Of a DNA stretch of 64,000 bases, positions 17,013 through 26,664 are shown one piece after another (position 1 is the stretch's first letter; each line of letters begins with the position of its first letter). Position numbers and translations under genes: made by a program. The stretch comes from Pseudovibrio sp. Alg231-02 (GTDB lineage: Bacteria > Pseudomonadota > Alphaproteobacteria > Rhizobiales > Stappiaceae). The stretch is from the NCBI RefSeq assembly GCF_900143565.1, contig NZ_FREX01000001.1, forward strand, positions 697,068-761,067, in the 5' to 3' direction. The notes below the pieces were generated by a model. That model had not been told where the DNA came from. It ran no database searches and saw only the letters and a program-made list of their open reading frames with translations.

Positions 17013-19360
17013 TAGCGATTTTTCTCCGAGTTCGAGTTTCCGTTTGATTTAGGTCGCACTCGGATAAGTGCAAGGACCGCCAGACCCGTTACCATCACAA
17101 CGGAGATCTCTCCGATCGTATCGAAGCCGCGGAAATCAACGAGAATAACGTTCACGATGTTCCGACCGTGCGCAATCGTCCGACTGTACTGTGTGAAGAA
17201 CTCAGAGAGTGTTGGGTCAAACGGCAGTTGAATAATGGACATCAGCAACATGCTGATACCCGCACCGCAAAGCACTGACAGGCTGATATCAAAGGCTTTG
17301 CCACGCGATGACCGGGCATCGGTTGGCTTCAGATTCAGGCGGGTCATTACCAATGCAAGGATCACAACCGAGAGTGTCTCGACCATAAACTGCGTGAAGG
17401 CCAGATCCGGCGCTCCAAAGAGCAGGTAGATCAGTGCCACTGCAAAGCCTTGAATACCAAGCAGGACAATCGCCGTTACTCGGTAGCGTGCTGTTAACAC
17501 GGCATAAACGCCAATCACCGCAATCGCGGCAATAAACCACTCATAAGCGTAGAAGCTGCCTATACCTTGCAGCTTTGGCCAATTGCCTGTGAGGATCATT
17601 GGTACAAACAGCACCAGCGCGATTACGGTAAACGTTGCGCGCATATAGGTGACCATACTGCCAGTTTGAACTGTTTGTGTCAGCGTGGTTGCAAAACGAA
17701 TGATAACTTCCAGGACCTGGTCGAAGCCCTTATCCGGTCCCCACCCAATGGTTCGTAGAGCATCTGCAACAATCACACGGAGCTTATCCATGTACATGAA
17801 GATGATAATACCAAGGGCAACTGTCGCCAAGGACAGGTAAAGCGCCGGTGACAGGTATGTGGGGAACAGATGCAACTCTTCATCAAATGGCGTTCCCAGA
17901 ATTGCAGAGGTCATTGGTGACAAGAGCTGATGACCAACTGATGCGATGAATGCACCGGCTGCCAGCCCCAGAACCGCAAGAGTGATTGATCCTGCAACAA
18001 GTAGGACTGTTCCTTCATGAGCAACTTTTGGTGTTTTCACCTTGGCGCCGAAGAACGGTTTAATGGCAACGGTTGCAGCCAGAGCAAACATCATCGCGTT
18101 GCCCAGCACGGCAAAGCCAGTCCAAAGCCCACCGTTCACAGCGTGCCATGTTCCGTCATAAAGAACTTCTTTTGCAACAAAGCCGACCAGAGGTGGCAAA
18201 CCTGCCATTGACAACGCAGAGAGGACCGCAGCTGTACCGGTGATCGGCATCAGTGAGAACAAGCCCCCTACTCTGTTCAGATCGCGTGTACCTGATTCAT
18301 GGTCGACGGTTCCGACCACCATAAACAAAGAGCCCTTAAAGAGTGAGTGCGCGAACAGGTATATAACGGCGCCTTGAATCGCCACCGGATCTGATGTGCC
18401 TGTCAGCATCACCAGCAACCCGAGAGACGCAACTGTTGTGTAGGCCAGAACAAGTTTGAGGTCGGTCTGCCGAATGCCAAGAATGGTGCCAACGAGCAGT
18501 GTGATGCCACCAAAGATCGGAAGTACGGTCATCCAGAGTTCTGTATCTCCCAGAACCGGATGCATGCGCATGAGCAGGTAAACACCGGCTTTCACCATGG
18601 TGGCAGAGTGTAAGTATGCAGAAACAGGTGTCGGAGCTTCCATTGCGTTTGGAAGCCAGAAATGGAACGGAAATTGAGCTGACTTTGTGAAAGCGCCCAG
18701 CACCACCAAGATGAAGATCGCGGTGTAATACGGGCTTTCGCGTAAAACATCTCCGGAGTTGAGCAACTCACTCAACTCGAAACTACCACCTTGGTAGCCA
18801 GCTAAGATCAAACCAGCCATCAGAGCTAGACCACCGCCGCCAGTTACAACAAGCGCTTGCACAGCAGAGCGGCGAGAGGCGCGGCGCAGGTGGTCAAACC
18901 CGATCAACAGGAAGGACGTGATAGACGTCAACTCCCAGTAGATGAAGAGCGTGATGACGTTATCAGCAACAACAACACCCAGCATGGCCCCCATGAAGAG
19001 GAACAGGTAGGACAGAAACTGCCCAAGATTCTCATGGCCTTTCAGGTATCCACCTGCATAAAGCGTAATGAGCGTCCCTATTCCCGAAATCAGAAGCGCA
19101 AATAAGACAGACAGGCCATCCAGATAAATCGAGAAATTTACGTTGAAGGTGGGAACCCACTCCAAGCTCGCCTTGAATGTTTGCCCCTCGGCAATGCCTG
19201 GCACAAATGAAAGAAACTGTAGGAACGCCAATGCAGGAATAACAGCGAGAAGCCACGCAGCATTGTGTTTCAGAGTCTTTGCCAGAAAGGGACTAAGCGC
19301 AGCGGCAACAAACGGGCCTAATAACGCCCAGAACGTTGCCTCGACACCGAATAAAGGCAT
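17012..19360 (-). CDS. mrpA: Na+/H+ antiporter subunit A
   Basis: A 782-residue polytopic protein, the largest Mrp subunit, homologous to NuoL with an added C-terminal region. Conserved segments include [20 protein letters not shown], the [20 protein letters not shown] segment with its lysine and the [19 protein letters not shown] helix. The C-terminal part carries [18 protein letters not shown] and [16 protein letters not shown] (MbhD/MbhE-like). It heads the operon; 258 bp separate it from divergent msrB. The complex exchanges cytosolic Na+ (or K+) for protons and supports pH and salt tolerance, which fits a marine habitat. Confidence 0.95.
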   Translation of the reverse strand: MPLFGVEATFWALLGPFVAAALSPFLAKTLKHNAAWLLAVIPALAFLQFLSFVPGIAEGQTFKASLEWVPTFNVNFSIYLDGLSVLFALLISGIGTLITLYAGGYLKGHENLGQFLSYLFLFMGAMLGVVVADNVITLFIYWELTSITSFLLIGFDHLRRASRRSAVQALVVTGGGGLALMAGLILAGYQGGSFELSELLNSGDVLRESPYYTAIFILVVLGAFTKSAQFPFHFWLPNAMEAPTPVSAYLHSATMVKAGVYLLMRMHPVLGDTELWMTVLPIFGGITLLVGTILGIRQTDLKLVLAYTTVASLGLLVMLTGTSDPVAIQGAVIYLFAHSLFKGSLFMVVGTVDHESGTRDLNRVGGLFSLMPITGTAAVLSALSMAGLPPLVGFVAKEVLYDGTWHAVNGGLWTGFAVLGNAMMFALAATVAIKPFFGAKVKTPKVAHEGTVLLVAGSITLAVLGLAAGAFIASVGHQLLSPMTSAILGTPFDEELHLFPTYLSPALYLSLATVALGIIIFMYMDKLRVIVADALRTIGWGPDKGFDQVLEVIIRFATTLTQTVQTGSMVTYMRATFTVIALVLFVPMILTGNWPKLQGIGSFYAYEWFIAAIAVIGVYAVLTARYRVTAIVLLGIQGFAVALIYLLFGAPDLAFTQFMVETLSVVILALVMTRLNLKPTDARSSRGKAFDISLSVLCGAGISMLLMSIIQLPFDPTLSEFFTQYSRTIAHGRNIVNVILVDFRGFDTIGEISVVMVTGLAVLALIRVRPKSNGNSNSEKNR

Positions 19361-19618
19361 GTAGCACTCCGTAAATTTATTAGTGTGGTTAACCTATAAG
19401 ACCGAGTCGAATTTGCCAAACACGCTCCCCCGACCACTCCAAAGACATAATCTGCCCACCCATGCAGGGCAAGTTCATCACATTCTAGTTTTGTCAGGTT
19501 CCAATAAACTTTAACCTCACCTAATTGTAACTTGCCTTATAGGCATTGGCTGTTTGTTTATGTCTTGGTAAACTTAACATGGCCCTACCATTGAGCCCGG
19601 TGAATAAGGATTTCTATC

Positions 19619-20026
19619 ATGTTTAACAAAAAATCACCTAAGGACATGACCGAGTCGGAATGGCGGGAACAACTGACCCCTGAGCAATATCGTATCCTTA
19701 GGGAAAAAGGTACCGAACGAGCCTTTACAGGCCCTTATTGGAATACCTTTGAAACAGGCACCTACAGCTGCACAGCATGTAGCTCTAAGCTATTCAAATC
19801 AGACACAAAATTTGATGCAGGCTGCGGCTGGCCAAGTTTCTTTGAGGCGGTCTCTCCCGATGCTGTGACAGAACATAAAGACGCTACGCTTGGCATGGTC
19901 CGCACAGAGATTTGCTGTGCAAGTTGTGGAGGACATCTCGGACACGTTTTCCCTGACGGTCCACCTCCAACAGGACTTCGCTACTGCATGAATGGTACTT
20001 CGATGACATTCACACCTGACACGTAG
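19619..20026 (+). CDS. msrB: Peptide-methionine (R)-S-oxide reductase
   Basis: A 135-residue enzyme that reduces methionine-R-sulfoxide in proteins. Two CxxC pairs that bind structural zinc are visible ([10 protein letters not shown] and [13 protein letters not shown]). The catalytic cysteine is in RYCMNGTSM, where RYCxN is the family motif. Conserved [13 protein letters not shown] is also present. The protein has no signal peptide, so it acts in the cytosol. It is divergent from the mrp operon and monocistronic, followed by a long palindrome at 20225-20265. Confidence 0.95.
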   Translation: MFNKKSPKDMTESEWREQLTPEQYRILREKGTERAFTGPYWNTFETGTYSCTACSSKLFKSDTKFDAGCGWPSFFEAVSPDAVTEHKDATLGMVRTEICCASCGGHLGHVFPDGPPPTGLRYCMNGTSMTFTPDT

Positions 20027-20224
20027 TTTTGATCAAATCCAAGATAGGTGTTATCGCGAGGCAAAAGAGCGACGTTTTGAAGCTGTGGAAGAACAACTCT
20101 AATTACATTGAAGTAATATTATCTGCTCTCTTCGAAAGACATATGAGCATGAAAATTATCGGTGTAAAAAGCTTCAGGTTCAAATTTATACCTTCGATTC
20201 AGCGCATATCTTCTCAGGGATAAG

Positions 20225-20265
20225 TTTTAATCGGGAACTGGCTTTATGCTCGTTCCCGATTAAAA
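20225..20265. repeat. Long perfect inverted repeat between msrB and ptrB
   Basis: Arms of 14 bp, TTTTAATCGGGAAC (20225-20238) and GTTCCCGATTAAAA (20252-20265), around a 13-nt loop. It lies 199 bp past the msrB stop. There is no T run outside the stem, so it is not a textbook terminator; a terminator-like hairpin or a regulator site are both possible. Confidence 0.6.
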
Positions 20266-20321
20266 TGCTGAAGAATAGAATTCAAATTTCAAAATCATAA
20301 GCGTAAACTCAGTCAGGTATA

Positions 20322-22415
20322 ATGAAAAAGTCAGTTCCACCTCGCGCCCAGATGCGCACTCATGAAACCAGCCATCATGGTTTTACTCGCAACGAGCCTT
20401 ATGCCTGGCTGCGCGCAGATAATTGGCAGGAGGTAATGCGAGACCCCACTCTGCTTGATCCTGAGATCCGTGCCTATCTTGAAGCAGAAAATGCCTATAC
20501 CGAAAGCGAGATGGAAGACACTGAAGAGCTGCAAAAAGCACTTTTTGCAGAGCTAAAGGGTCGTATCAAAGAAGACGACAGTTCAGTTCCTTCTCCTGAT
20601 GGTGAGTACGCCTATGCGACCAAGTTTGTTGAAGGTGGCCAACACCCCAAATTTGTGCGCAGCAAGCGTGATGGAAGCGACCCCATAGTTCTTGTCGATG
20701 GAGACCTTGAAGCTGATGGCAAAGCATACTTCAAATTTGGCGGTGCATCTCACAGCGATGACCATAGGTATCTGGCCTGGGCTTATGATGACAAAGGCTC
20801 CGAGTACTACACACTGAAAGTGCGCGACACGACGACAGGACAGGATCTGGAAGACACCATACCAGACACTGGTGCAGGCGGTGTTTGGTCTACGGACGGT
20901 CAGTATCTGTTTTATGTTCAGGTAGACGCAAACCATCGCCCTTCCAAGCTCTTCCGCCACAAGCTCGGTACAGCACCGTCTGAAGATGTTCTTGTTTATG
21001 AAGAACAAGATACAAGCTTCTTTGTTGGGCTTGGCAGAACACAATCCGGACGCTTCATTTGTATTGGTTCAGGCGACCATGAAACCACCGAGGTTTGGCT
21101 TATTCCTGCAGATGAACCTTTGGCAGCCCCTACGTTGGTTGCCAAGCGTGAGACTGGCGTGGAGTATTCCGTTGAAGACAATGGTGACCGCCTACTGATC
21201 TTAACCAACGCTGGTGAGGCTGAAGATTTCAAGATTGTCAGCGTACCGCTCGTCGCTCAGCTTGCTCTTCCGGGTAAGTCACACTGGGTTGATCTGATTG
21301 CTCATAAGCCTGGCCGTCTGATCCTATCGCACGATGTTTACAAGGATTATATGGTGTGGCTTGAGCGCGTTGATGGCTTGCCGCGCATTGTCGTCCATCG
21401 TTTCATCGATGGTATTTCACACAGCATTGAATTTGATGAAGAAGCCTATAGCCTCGGTATAGCCGCAGGGTTTGAATATAACACCACAACCATCCGGTTC
21501 ACGTATTCTTCCATGACAACACCAAGCGAGGTATATGACTATGACCTTGCTACGCGCGATAGAGTGCTGCGCAAGCGGCAGGAAGTGCCATCTGGTCACG
21601 ATGCTTCTGAGTACATTACGCGCCGCCTGATGGCTCCTTCACATGATGGCACACTGGTTCCGGTTTCTCTGCTCTATAAACGCTCGACAGTTCTGGATGG
21701 AAGTGCTCCTTGCCTGCTTTACGGGTATGGGTCCTATGGCCTTTCAATTCCTGCCAGCTTCTCCACCAATGCCCTGTCGCTTGTTGATCGCGGATTTGTT
21801 TATGCGATTGCGCACATTCGTGGTGGCAAAGACAAAGGCTATGCCTGGTACAAGAACGGGCGTCGTGAGTTCAAGAAGAACACCTTTTATGACTTCATCG
21901 CAGCCTCTAAGTTCCTGGCTAGCGAAGGCTTCACTTCTCACGATAGGATCGTTGCCCACGGCGGCTCAGCCGGTGGCATGCTGATGGGTGCATGTGCAAA
22001 CATGGCACCTGAGGCTTTTGCTGCAATGATTGCTGAAGTGCCATTTGTGGACGTGCTAACCACCATGCTCGACGATACGTTGCCGCTGACCCCGATTGAA
22101 TGGCCGGAATGGGGTGATCCGATCCGCGATAAGAGCGCATATGGGTATATCGCCTCCTATTCTCCCATCGACAATGTGGAGGCGAAAGACTATCCGGCGA
22201 TCTTCGCACTTGGCGGCCTGACTGATCCGCGCGTTACCTATTGGGAGCCTGCCAAATGGGTTGCAACACTGCGTGAGAAGAAGGCTAATGATAGTCTGGT
22301 GATGCTGCGCACCAACATGGATGCCGGCCACGGCGGCGCATCCGGTCGTTTCGATCGCCTGAAAGAGGTCGCCTTGGTCTATGCCTTTGCCTTAAAACAG
22401 ACCGGCAAGGCCTAA
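20322..22415 (+). CDS. ptrB: Oligopeptidase B (S9A family serine peptidase)
   Basis: A 697-residue prolyl-oligopeptidase-fold enzyme that cleaves short peptides after basic residues, probably in the cytosol since there is no signal peptide. The N-terminal beta-propeller (about residues 70-410) holds SPDGEYAYATKFVEGGQHP. The C-terminal alpha/beta-hydrolase domain has nucleophile S549 in GGSAGGMLMG, D635 in GLTDPRVTYWEP and H670 in DAGHGGASGRF. Length matches the family. A strong terminator follows. Confidence 0.92.
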   Translation: MKKSVPPRAQMRTHETSHHGFTRNEPYAWLRADNWQEVMRDPTLLDPEIRAYLEAENAYTESEMEDTEELQKALFAELKGRIKEDDSSVPSPDGEYAYATKFVEGGQHPKFVRSKRDGSDPIVLVDGDLEADGKAYFKFGGASHSDDHRYLAWAYDDKGSEYYTLKVRDTTTGQDLEDTIPDTGAGGVWSTDGQYLFYVQVDANHRPSKLFRHKLGTAPSEDVLVYEEQDTSFFVGLGRTQSGRFICIGSGDHETTEVWLIPADEPLAAPTLVAKRETGVEYSVEDNGDRLLILTNAGEAEDFKIVSVPLVAQLALPGKSHWVDLIAHKPGRLILSHDVYKDYMVWLERVDGLPRIVVHRFIDGISHSIEFDEEAYSLGIAAGFEYNTTTIRFTYSSMTTPSEVYDYDLATRDRVLRKRQEVPSGHDASEYITRRLMAPSHDGTLVPVSLLYKRSTVLDGSAPCLLYGYGSYGLSIPASFSTNALSLVDRGFVYAIAHIRGGKDKGYAWYKNGRREFKKNTFYDFIAASKFLASEGFTSHDRIVAHGGSAGGMLMGACANMAPEAFAAMIAEVPFVDVLTTMLDDTLPLTPIEWPEWGDPIRDKSAYGYIASYSPIDNVEAKDYPAIFALGGLTDPRVTYWEPAKWVATLREKKANDSLVMLRTNMDAGHGGASGRFDRLKEVALVYAFALKQTGKA

Positions 22416-22436
22416 TCTAACTTCACTAAGTAATAT

Positions 22437-22466
22437 AAAAAGGCGCCTCAAACGGGCGCCTTTTTA
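22437..22466 (+). terminator. ptrB terminator
   Basis: Stem AAAGGCGCC / GGCGCCTTT with a 6-8-nt loop and a run of five T at 22461-22465, starting 22 bp after the ptrB stop. Confidence 0.9.
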
Positions 22467-22632
22467 TTTAATATAGCTGCAAGTTTGCCTTAACCTTATT
22501 CTCAGTTCAAAAACTCCGTTAAGAATACTGGAACCAACATAGGACTAAGATTATTTGGTCGAATGAGGAGCTTTAACTCCTCTTGGCGCTCAATGTTAAA
22601 GACATAAACAACAAAAAAGTCTGGAACATCCT

Positions 22633-22998
22633 GTGCGTGCCATTCTGGTTATCTTGCTTCTTATCCTTATGCTTCCTGCGTCTACAGTCGCTCAGGTCAA
22701 CAATAAGCTTTATCCGTTCAATCATCTGATCCCGAATGACTTGCGGTCGGCGCCGCGGATCTATGGGTCGCAGTATGATTGTCGGATCAGGGTGAAAGAG
22801 GACGGGGCGGAGAATGTTTATCAGGCGTTTGTGACCGGGTATTTCAGCGATCCCAGCCGCAATATCTCCAGCGTTGCCTGTTTTCGGACAATGAAGAAGT
22901 GTCAGGCTTATCTGAATTTCATGCGTGGGTATTTGGAGCTTACGCGCAGTGCCAGTTGCCAGCATGGGTATTACAAAGGACTTTTTGGCTGGTTTTAA
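22633..22998 (+). CDS. Hypothetical exported four-cysteine protein, paralogue 1
   Basis: A 121-residue protein with a classical signal peptide (residues 1-20, ending in STVA-Q). The start is GTG at 22633. The mature part has exactly four cysteines, C50, C83, C90 and C109, in QYDC, VACF, KKC and ASC contexts, and ends GYYKGLFGWF. The next gene encodes a relative with the same cysteines at nearly the same spacing, so disulfide pairing outside the cytoplasm is likely. I recognise no family and assign no function. Confidence 0.65.
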   Translation: MRAILVILLLILMLPASTVAQVNNKLYPFNHLIPNDLRSAPRIYGSQYDCRIRVKEDGAENVYQAFVTGYFSDPSRNISSVACFRTMKKCQAYLNFMRGYLELTRSASCQHGYYKGLFGWF

Positions 22999-23047
22999 AA
23001 TACACTTTTGACAGAAGAGGCCGATAAGGCCCGAAAGCGTTGATTAA

Positions 23048-23431
23048 ATGAAGACAATTGCCCCACTCGCCTGCTTTGCAGCGGCGTCTCTGTTTCTGGT
23101 CAGCTGCAGTCAACCACCAAGCACCAATTATCTGGAACGGCAACTGATACCTCGTACAGGGCCAATCATGCCGCGTGTGAAAGGCACTCAGTATGATTGT
23201 TCCATTGCGACTGCTGAACATGGCGCCTCCAATATCTGGCAAGCAAATGTTGGCGGGCGCGTTTTGAGTGATAATCAGCCCTATAACGTCTCAACCGAGG
23301 CTTGCTTCACAACTCAGAGCGAGTGCGAAGCATTCCTCTATCTGATGAACGGGGTCTTAGACCAGATCATCACATCCCGTTGCCAGCTTGGATATGAAAA
23401 AGGCTTCTTCGCCAAACTGTTCGGATCCTGA
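23048..23431 (+). CDS. Hypothetical lipoprotein with four cysteines, paralogue 2
   Basis: A 127-residue protein with a lipoprotein signal: the lipobox LVSC puts the acylated cysteine at residue 20. The mature part carries C51, C86, C93 and C112, spaced 35, 7 and 19 residues apart, against 33, 7 and 19 in the upstream paralogue. Shared anchors are G-S/T-QYDC, ACF, the GxL segment, and GYxKGxF at the end. The two genes are 49 bp apart and probably one transcript. They differ in anchoring: the first is predicted to be soluble, this one to be a lipoprotein. It ends 1 bp before the convergent reductase gene. Function unknown. Confidence 0.7.
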   Translation: MKTIAPLACFAAASLFLVSCSQPPSTNYLERQLIPRTGPIMPRVKGTQYDCSIATAEHGASNIWQANVGGRVLSDNQPYNVSTEACFTTQSECEAFLYLMNGVLDQIITSRCQLGYEKGFFAKLFGS

Positions 23432-23432
23432 A

Positions 23433-24491
23433 CTACTTAAAGCTGATCGATAGTTCTGCGGTTTTTGCATAGGATTGGCAGGTCAGAATTGCTCCTTTGG
23501 CGACATCAGAGTCTTCCAAAGCCATTCTGGCCTTCATGTTCACCGCACCGCTCTTGATCTGAGCCCGGCATGCTCCGCAGATTCCTGACTGGCAGGAATA
23601 AGGTGGCTCCAAGCCCGCGGCCCGGATAGCATTCATAATCGACTGCCCTTTTGCAACTTCCAGCTCAATGGTCTCGCCGTAGTAGTCGAGCTTTAGCAGA
23701 GCTGGCACGCTGGACACGTCTTTTGGCGTATCAAGGTTCCCGCCAAAACTCTCCGCATGGATACGATCTGTCGGAACATCGCAGTTTCGAAGAGCCTCGC
23801 GCACATCTGCGTTCATGGTACCGGGACCGCAAATAAAGTATTGCGTATTCTGAGCAAGTGGTCGGCATTCAGACAAATACTCCAAGGCCACATCTTTGGT
23901 TATCCGGCCAGATTTCCATGGTGAGAACATAGACCACAAGGATGGTTTGGATAGAATATGCCTGACTTCCAGCTGAGACGGGAAGCGCTCTGCCAACAGC
24001 TCCAATTGTTCCTTAAAGATGATGTCATCAGCTGTCCGGTTCGCATAGAGCAAAAACAGTTTTGAACGTGGTTCTCTTTCCAATGCAGCTTCAATCATTG
24101 CGACAGCCGGCGTAATTCCGCTGCCACCGGCAAAGAAGTAGAGCGTTCTTTGCCGGTCTTTTAAAGGCTCAAGCGTGAAACCTCCGAAGGGTGGCATCAC
24201 ATTTAGCTGATGACCTGCCTTCACCTTTGTGCAGAGGAACTTGGAGAAAATGCCATCTGGATTGGATTTGACCGTGATCTGTAACGCGTTACCGTCACTA
24301 GGGGCCGCTGAAATCGTGAAGGGACGACGCACCTTGTCACCATTTACATCCAGCTCAATGGTGATGTGTTGTCCTGGCTTCCAGAAAAATTCCTCCTTCA
24401 GCTCTGCAGGGATGTCAAATCTGATGGTTTTCGCATGCTTTGTTTCAGAGATAACCTCTGAAACCCTCAGTGAATAAACGATATTTCTCAC
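23433..24491 (-). CDS. Rieske oxygenase reductase (FAD, NAD(P)H, 2Fe-2S)
   Basis: A 352-residue electron-transfer protein. The N-terminal FAD-binding domain carries RRPFTISAAP, the NAD(P)-binding domain has YFFAGGSGITPAVAM and FICGPGTMN, and the C-terminal plant-type ferredoxin domain has the cluster cysteines in YSCQSGICGACRAQ with the fourth in AILTCQSY. It would pass electrons from NAD(P)H to the Rieske oxygenase encoded just upstream. GTG at 24491 is preferred because it overlaps the oxygenase stop as GTGA and has GGAG before it; an ATG at 24509 is also in frame. Last gene of a four-gene operon. Confidence 0.9.
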   Translation of the reverse strand: MRNIVYSLRVSEVISETKHAKTIRFDIPAELKEEFFWKPGQHITIELDVNGDKVRRPFTISAAPSDGNALQITVKSNPDGIFSKFLCTKVKAGHQLNVMPPFGGFTLEPLKDRQRTLYFFAGGSGITPAVAMIEAALEREPRSKLFLLYANRTADDIIFKEQLELLAERFPSQLEVRHILSKPSLWSMFSPWKSGRITKDVALEYLSECRPLAQNTQYFICGPGTMNADVREALRNCDVPTDRIHAESFGGNLDTPKDVSSVPALLKLDYYGETIELEVAKGQSIMNAIRAAGLEPPYSCQSGICGACRAQIKSGAVNMKARMALEDSDVAKGAILTCQSYAKTAELSISFK

Positions 24492-25648
24492 GGATTGCGC
24501 TCCACCCATTCAGCCACGACACGCTGATGATCGCGAACGGGCTTTTCGCCGTGTTTGGAGGACGGGCCGTGTTCAAAGAAAGGACTCTGCAGGGACTTCT
24601 GCTGCTGTTCGCAGGCGTAGATATCTTCCTGCATAAAGTCACCAGACGACATCGGATCTGCTTTCGGGTCTTCGTTGTATTTGGCACCCAGATGCTTATC
24701 CCAGAAGGAGGCTGATGCCATGGCCGCTTTTGTGAAGGCCCAAGTGGTTTCATTCGCCACACGGGTCCGTATCTCAACTACGGATCTGTCCGGGGCGATT
24801 GGCGTTATATGGAAGGTGGACCATGAATTCTCAGATTCACCTAATCCAATCCCCGGAAACAACATTGGCACCCAGGCTCCCATCTTGTCTTTCGGGATAC
24901 CCGGAATGAGTGGCATTGGTGTGACCTTTTCCACTTCAGCTGCATAGAAATCTGCAAGGGGCTCCCAGAAGGCGAAGTGTGGGCCGATGAACTCACACTC
25001 AATCTTTGAGTGGTCATACATGTTGAGCGTATGAGAATGCAGGTGTGACAGATGATACCCGTCGATGTAGTTCTCGACGATAATTTTCCAATTGGCCTTG
25101 ATCTCATGCTTTGAGTAGCCCTCTTCCGTCTCAATTAATCCAGCTGGATCATATGGCGCAAGATATGGCTCTACCTCTCCAAACCAATTGATGATGGATG
25201 GAGCATTTTCATCTGGGTGCACCCAGAGCATTCCGCGCCAGATATCGACAGATGCCTTTTTCAAACCATTGCAGGACAAATCTATCCCGGGAAACTCTTT
25301 TTCTTTTTCCGGGACAGAAATCAGGTTGCCTTCAAGATCATATGTCCAATCATGATAAGGGCATGTGATCGCCTTTTGCGTCTTGCCTTCAGCTCGCAAA
25401 AGCTGGGTGCCTCTGTGGCGGCAGATGTTGTGAAACGCACGCAAGCGATGATCACGACCCATTACGATGAAGATATTGTTCAAACCAGCCTGAACGGAGA
25501 TGTATTGGCCAGGTTCAGTGATGTCCTCCTGAAAGCCTGCGAGTGACCAGGTTTTGGAGAAGATTTCGGCCTGCTCTCGATCAAACCATTCTTGCGAGGT
25601 GTAGGCCTCTTTGGGGAGAACGGGCATACCGTTGCTATGAGTAGACAT
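24488..25648 (-). CDS. Rieske non-heme iron oxygenase, alpha subunit
   Basis: A 386-residue oxygenase. The Rieske [2Fe-2S] site is complete: C76 and H78 in CRHRG, C96 and H99 in CPYHDW (17 residues between). The mononuclear iron site reads ENYIDGYHLSHLH with H199 and H204 as ligands and D196 as the residue that normally bridges electron transfer. A third carboxylate ligand towards the C-terminus cannot be fixed by eye. The sequence resembles the choline/glycine-betaine and stachydrine type enzymes as well as ring-hydroxylating oxygenases. Substrate not inferable. No beta subunit is nearby. GGAGG precedes the start; the start overlaps the membrane-protein gene by 14 bp. Confidence 0.9.
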   Translation of the reverse strand: MSTHSNGMPVLPKEAYTSQEWFDREQAEIFSKTWSLAGFQEDITEPGQYISVQAGLNNIFIVMGRDHRLRAFHNICRHRGTQLLRAEGKTQKAITCPYHDWTYDLEGNLISVPEKEKEFPGIDLSCNGLKKASVDIWRGMLWVHPDENAPSIINWFGEVEPYLAPYDPAGLIETEEGYSKHEIKANWKIIVENYIDGYHLSHLHSHTLNMYDHSKIECEFIGPHFAFWEPLADFYAAEVEKVTPMPLIPGIPKDKMGAWVPMLFPGIGLGESENSWSTFHITPIAPDRSVVEIRTRVANETTWAFTKAAMASASFWDKHLGAKYNEDPKADPMSSGDFMQEDIYACEQQQKSLQSPFFEHGPSSKHGEKPVRDHQRVVAEWVERNP

Positions 25649-25940
25649 GGGGAACGCCTCCTAGCTTCATTATTAGATCTGCGAGGATGAGATAGAGCGA
25701 AAGCGTCGCCCACAGGATGATCGTGATCCAGAACAGGAACGGGTTATCACCACGAGTGAGTGTTTCGACAACATAGACGGATTGGCTCCGCCACGCTCTA
25801 ACTGTCCAGAGGAGGAAAAGCGCACCCCAGACCCACTGCCAGCCGTAGTAAAGCGAGGCAGCAATCAGGATCAGAGCAAAAATGGTTCGCCACTTGCCGT
25901 AGCTGATTATCTTTCTAAAGAGCTCTTTGAGTACCTGCAT
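25635..25940 (-). CDS. Small membrane protein of the Rieske operon
   Basis: A 101-residue protein with a basic amphipathic N-terminus (KELFRKIISYGKWR) and hydrophobic segments that could form two or three membrane helices (WRTIFALILIAASLYY, then WGALFLLWTVRAW, and FLFWITIILWATLSLYLILA). The gene overlaps the TetR gene before it by 26 bp and the oxygenase gene after it by 14 bp, so it is an integral part of the operon. I do not recognise the family. It may anchor the oxygenase at the membrane or move substrate; both are inference. Confidence 0.75.
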   Translation of the reverse strand: MQVLKELFRKIISYGKWRTIFALILIAASLYYGWQWVWGALFLLWTVRAWRSQSVYVVETLTRGDNPFLFWITIILWATLSLYLILADLIMKLGGVPHVYS

Positions 25941-26523
25941 TATCTTCCAAGGACCTCAGCAGCAGCAATGCTGCATTTTTTGCATAACGCCTCCACGCAT
26001 GTGGCGGCTTGAGGGGAGCCAAGGAATCAACGTTGAAGTAGAGTGCCACGATGCCATGGGCAACGGTTTCGGCGGCTTCACTCTCCACTTCAGGAAAGTC
26101 TCGTTTAATTGCCTCGACGACAACTGCTGTAAAATCACCAACCCATTTCAGAAGAGCTTCTGCCTCAGCAGGAAACCTGTCTGCTGCTGCAACAATGGAT
26201 TGGAACACCATCATCTCAGCTGGATCAGAGTGGCCGTGATCATCAAACAGATGATCAACGGCAGTGTAGGAACCACGTTTTGCTGGCAATGCGTTTGCGA
26301 ACATTGTCGTCAACTCACCAAAGCCTGACAGAACATGGGTTACAACAGCGTTTATTATCTCTTCCCGATTACCGGCATGGTGCCTGATAAGCGGTCGTTT
26401 CAGTCCGGTTTCTTCAGCAATGCGTTCCAGCGTCACGCCTTCCAAACCATATTGAGCAACGCATTTCGCAGCAGCTTCAACGATTTCATTTAGTCTGGCG
26501 GATTGAACACTAGGACGCGGCAT
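25915..26523 (-). CDS. TetR family transcriptional regulator
   Basis: A 202-residue regulator with the TetR N-terminal helix-turn-helix (EIVEAAAKCVAQYGLEGVTL, then ERIAEETGLKRPLIRHHAGN) and a C-terminal helical ligand-binding domain. Being first gene of the Rieske operon, it probably controls its own operon in response to the oxygenase substrate (inference). It overlaps the membrane-protein gene by 26 bp. About 140 bp separate the start from the end of sodB upstream, on the same strand, which holds the operon's promoter. Confidence 0.9.
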   Translation of the reverse strand: MPRPSVQSARLNEIVEAAAKCVAQYGLEGVTLERIAEETGLKRPLIRHHAGNREEIINAVVTHVLSGFGELTTMFANALPAKRGSYTAVDHLFDDHGHSDPAEMMVFQSIVAAADRFPAEAEALLKWVGDFTAVVVEAIKRDFPEVESEAAETVAHGIVALYFNVDSLAPLKPPHAWRRYAKNAALLLLRSLEDNAGTQRAL

Positions 26524-26618
26524 GGGTATGTGCTTTCACTCATCGGACACGAGTAGAGATAGGCTTCAAATAATTAACTGTCAATAGTGACAATTTAAAA
26601 AATCAAAGCCATCGAGAC

Positions 26619-26644
26619 AAAAAAGGCGGCACGAGGCCGCCTTG
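26619..26644 (-). terminator. sodB terminator
   Basis: Stem AAGGCGGC / GCCGCCTT with a 5-nt loop and a T run on the minus strand, 20 bp past the sodB stop. It isolates sodB from the Rieske operon. Confidence 0.88.
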
Positions 26645-26664
26645 ATTATAATCTGTCTTTGGGA

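Noticed and set aside
20029-20223. A 64-codon rightward open frame after msrB
   Set aside because: Starts 2 bp after the msrB stop but has atypical, Lys/Ile-rich composition and no recognised domain; not called.
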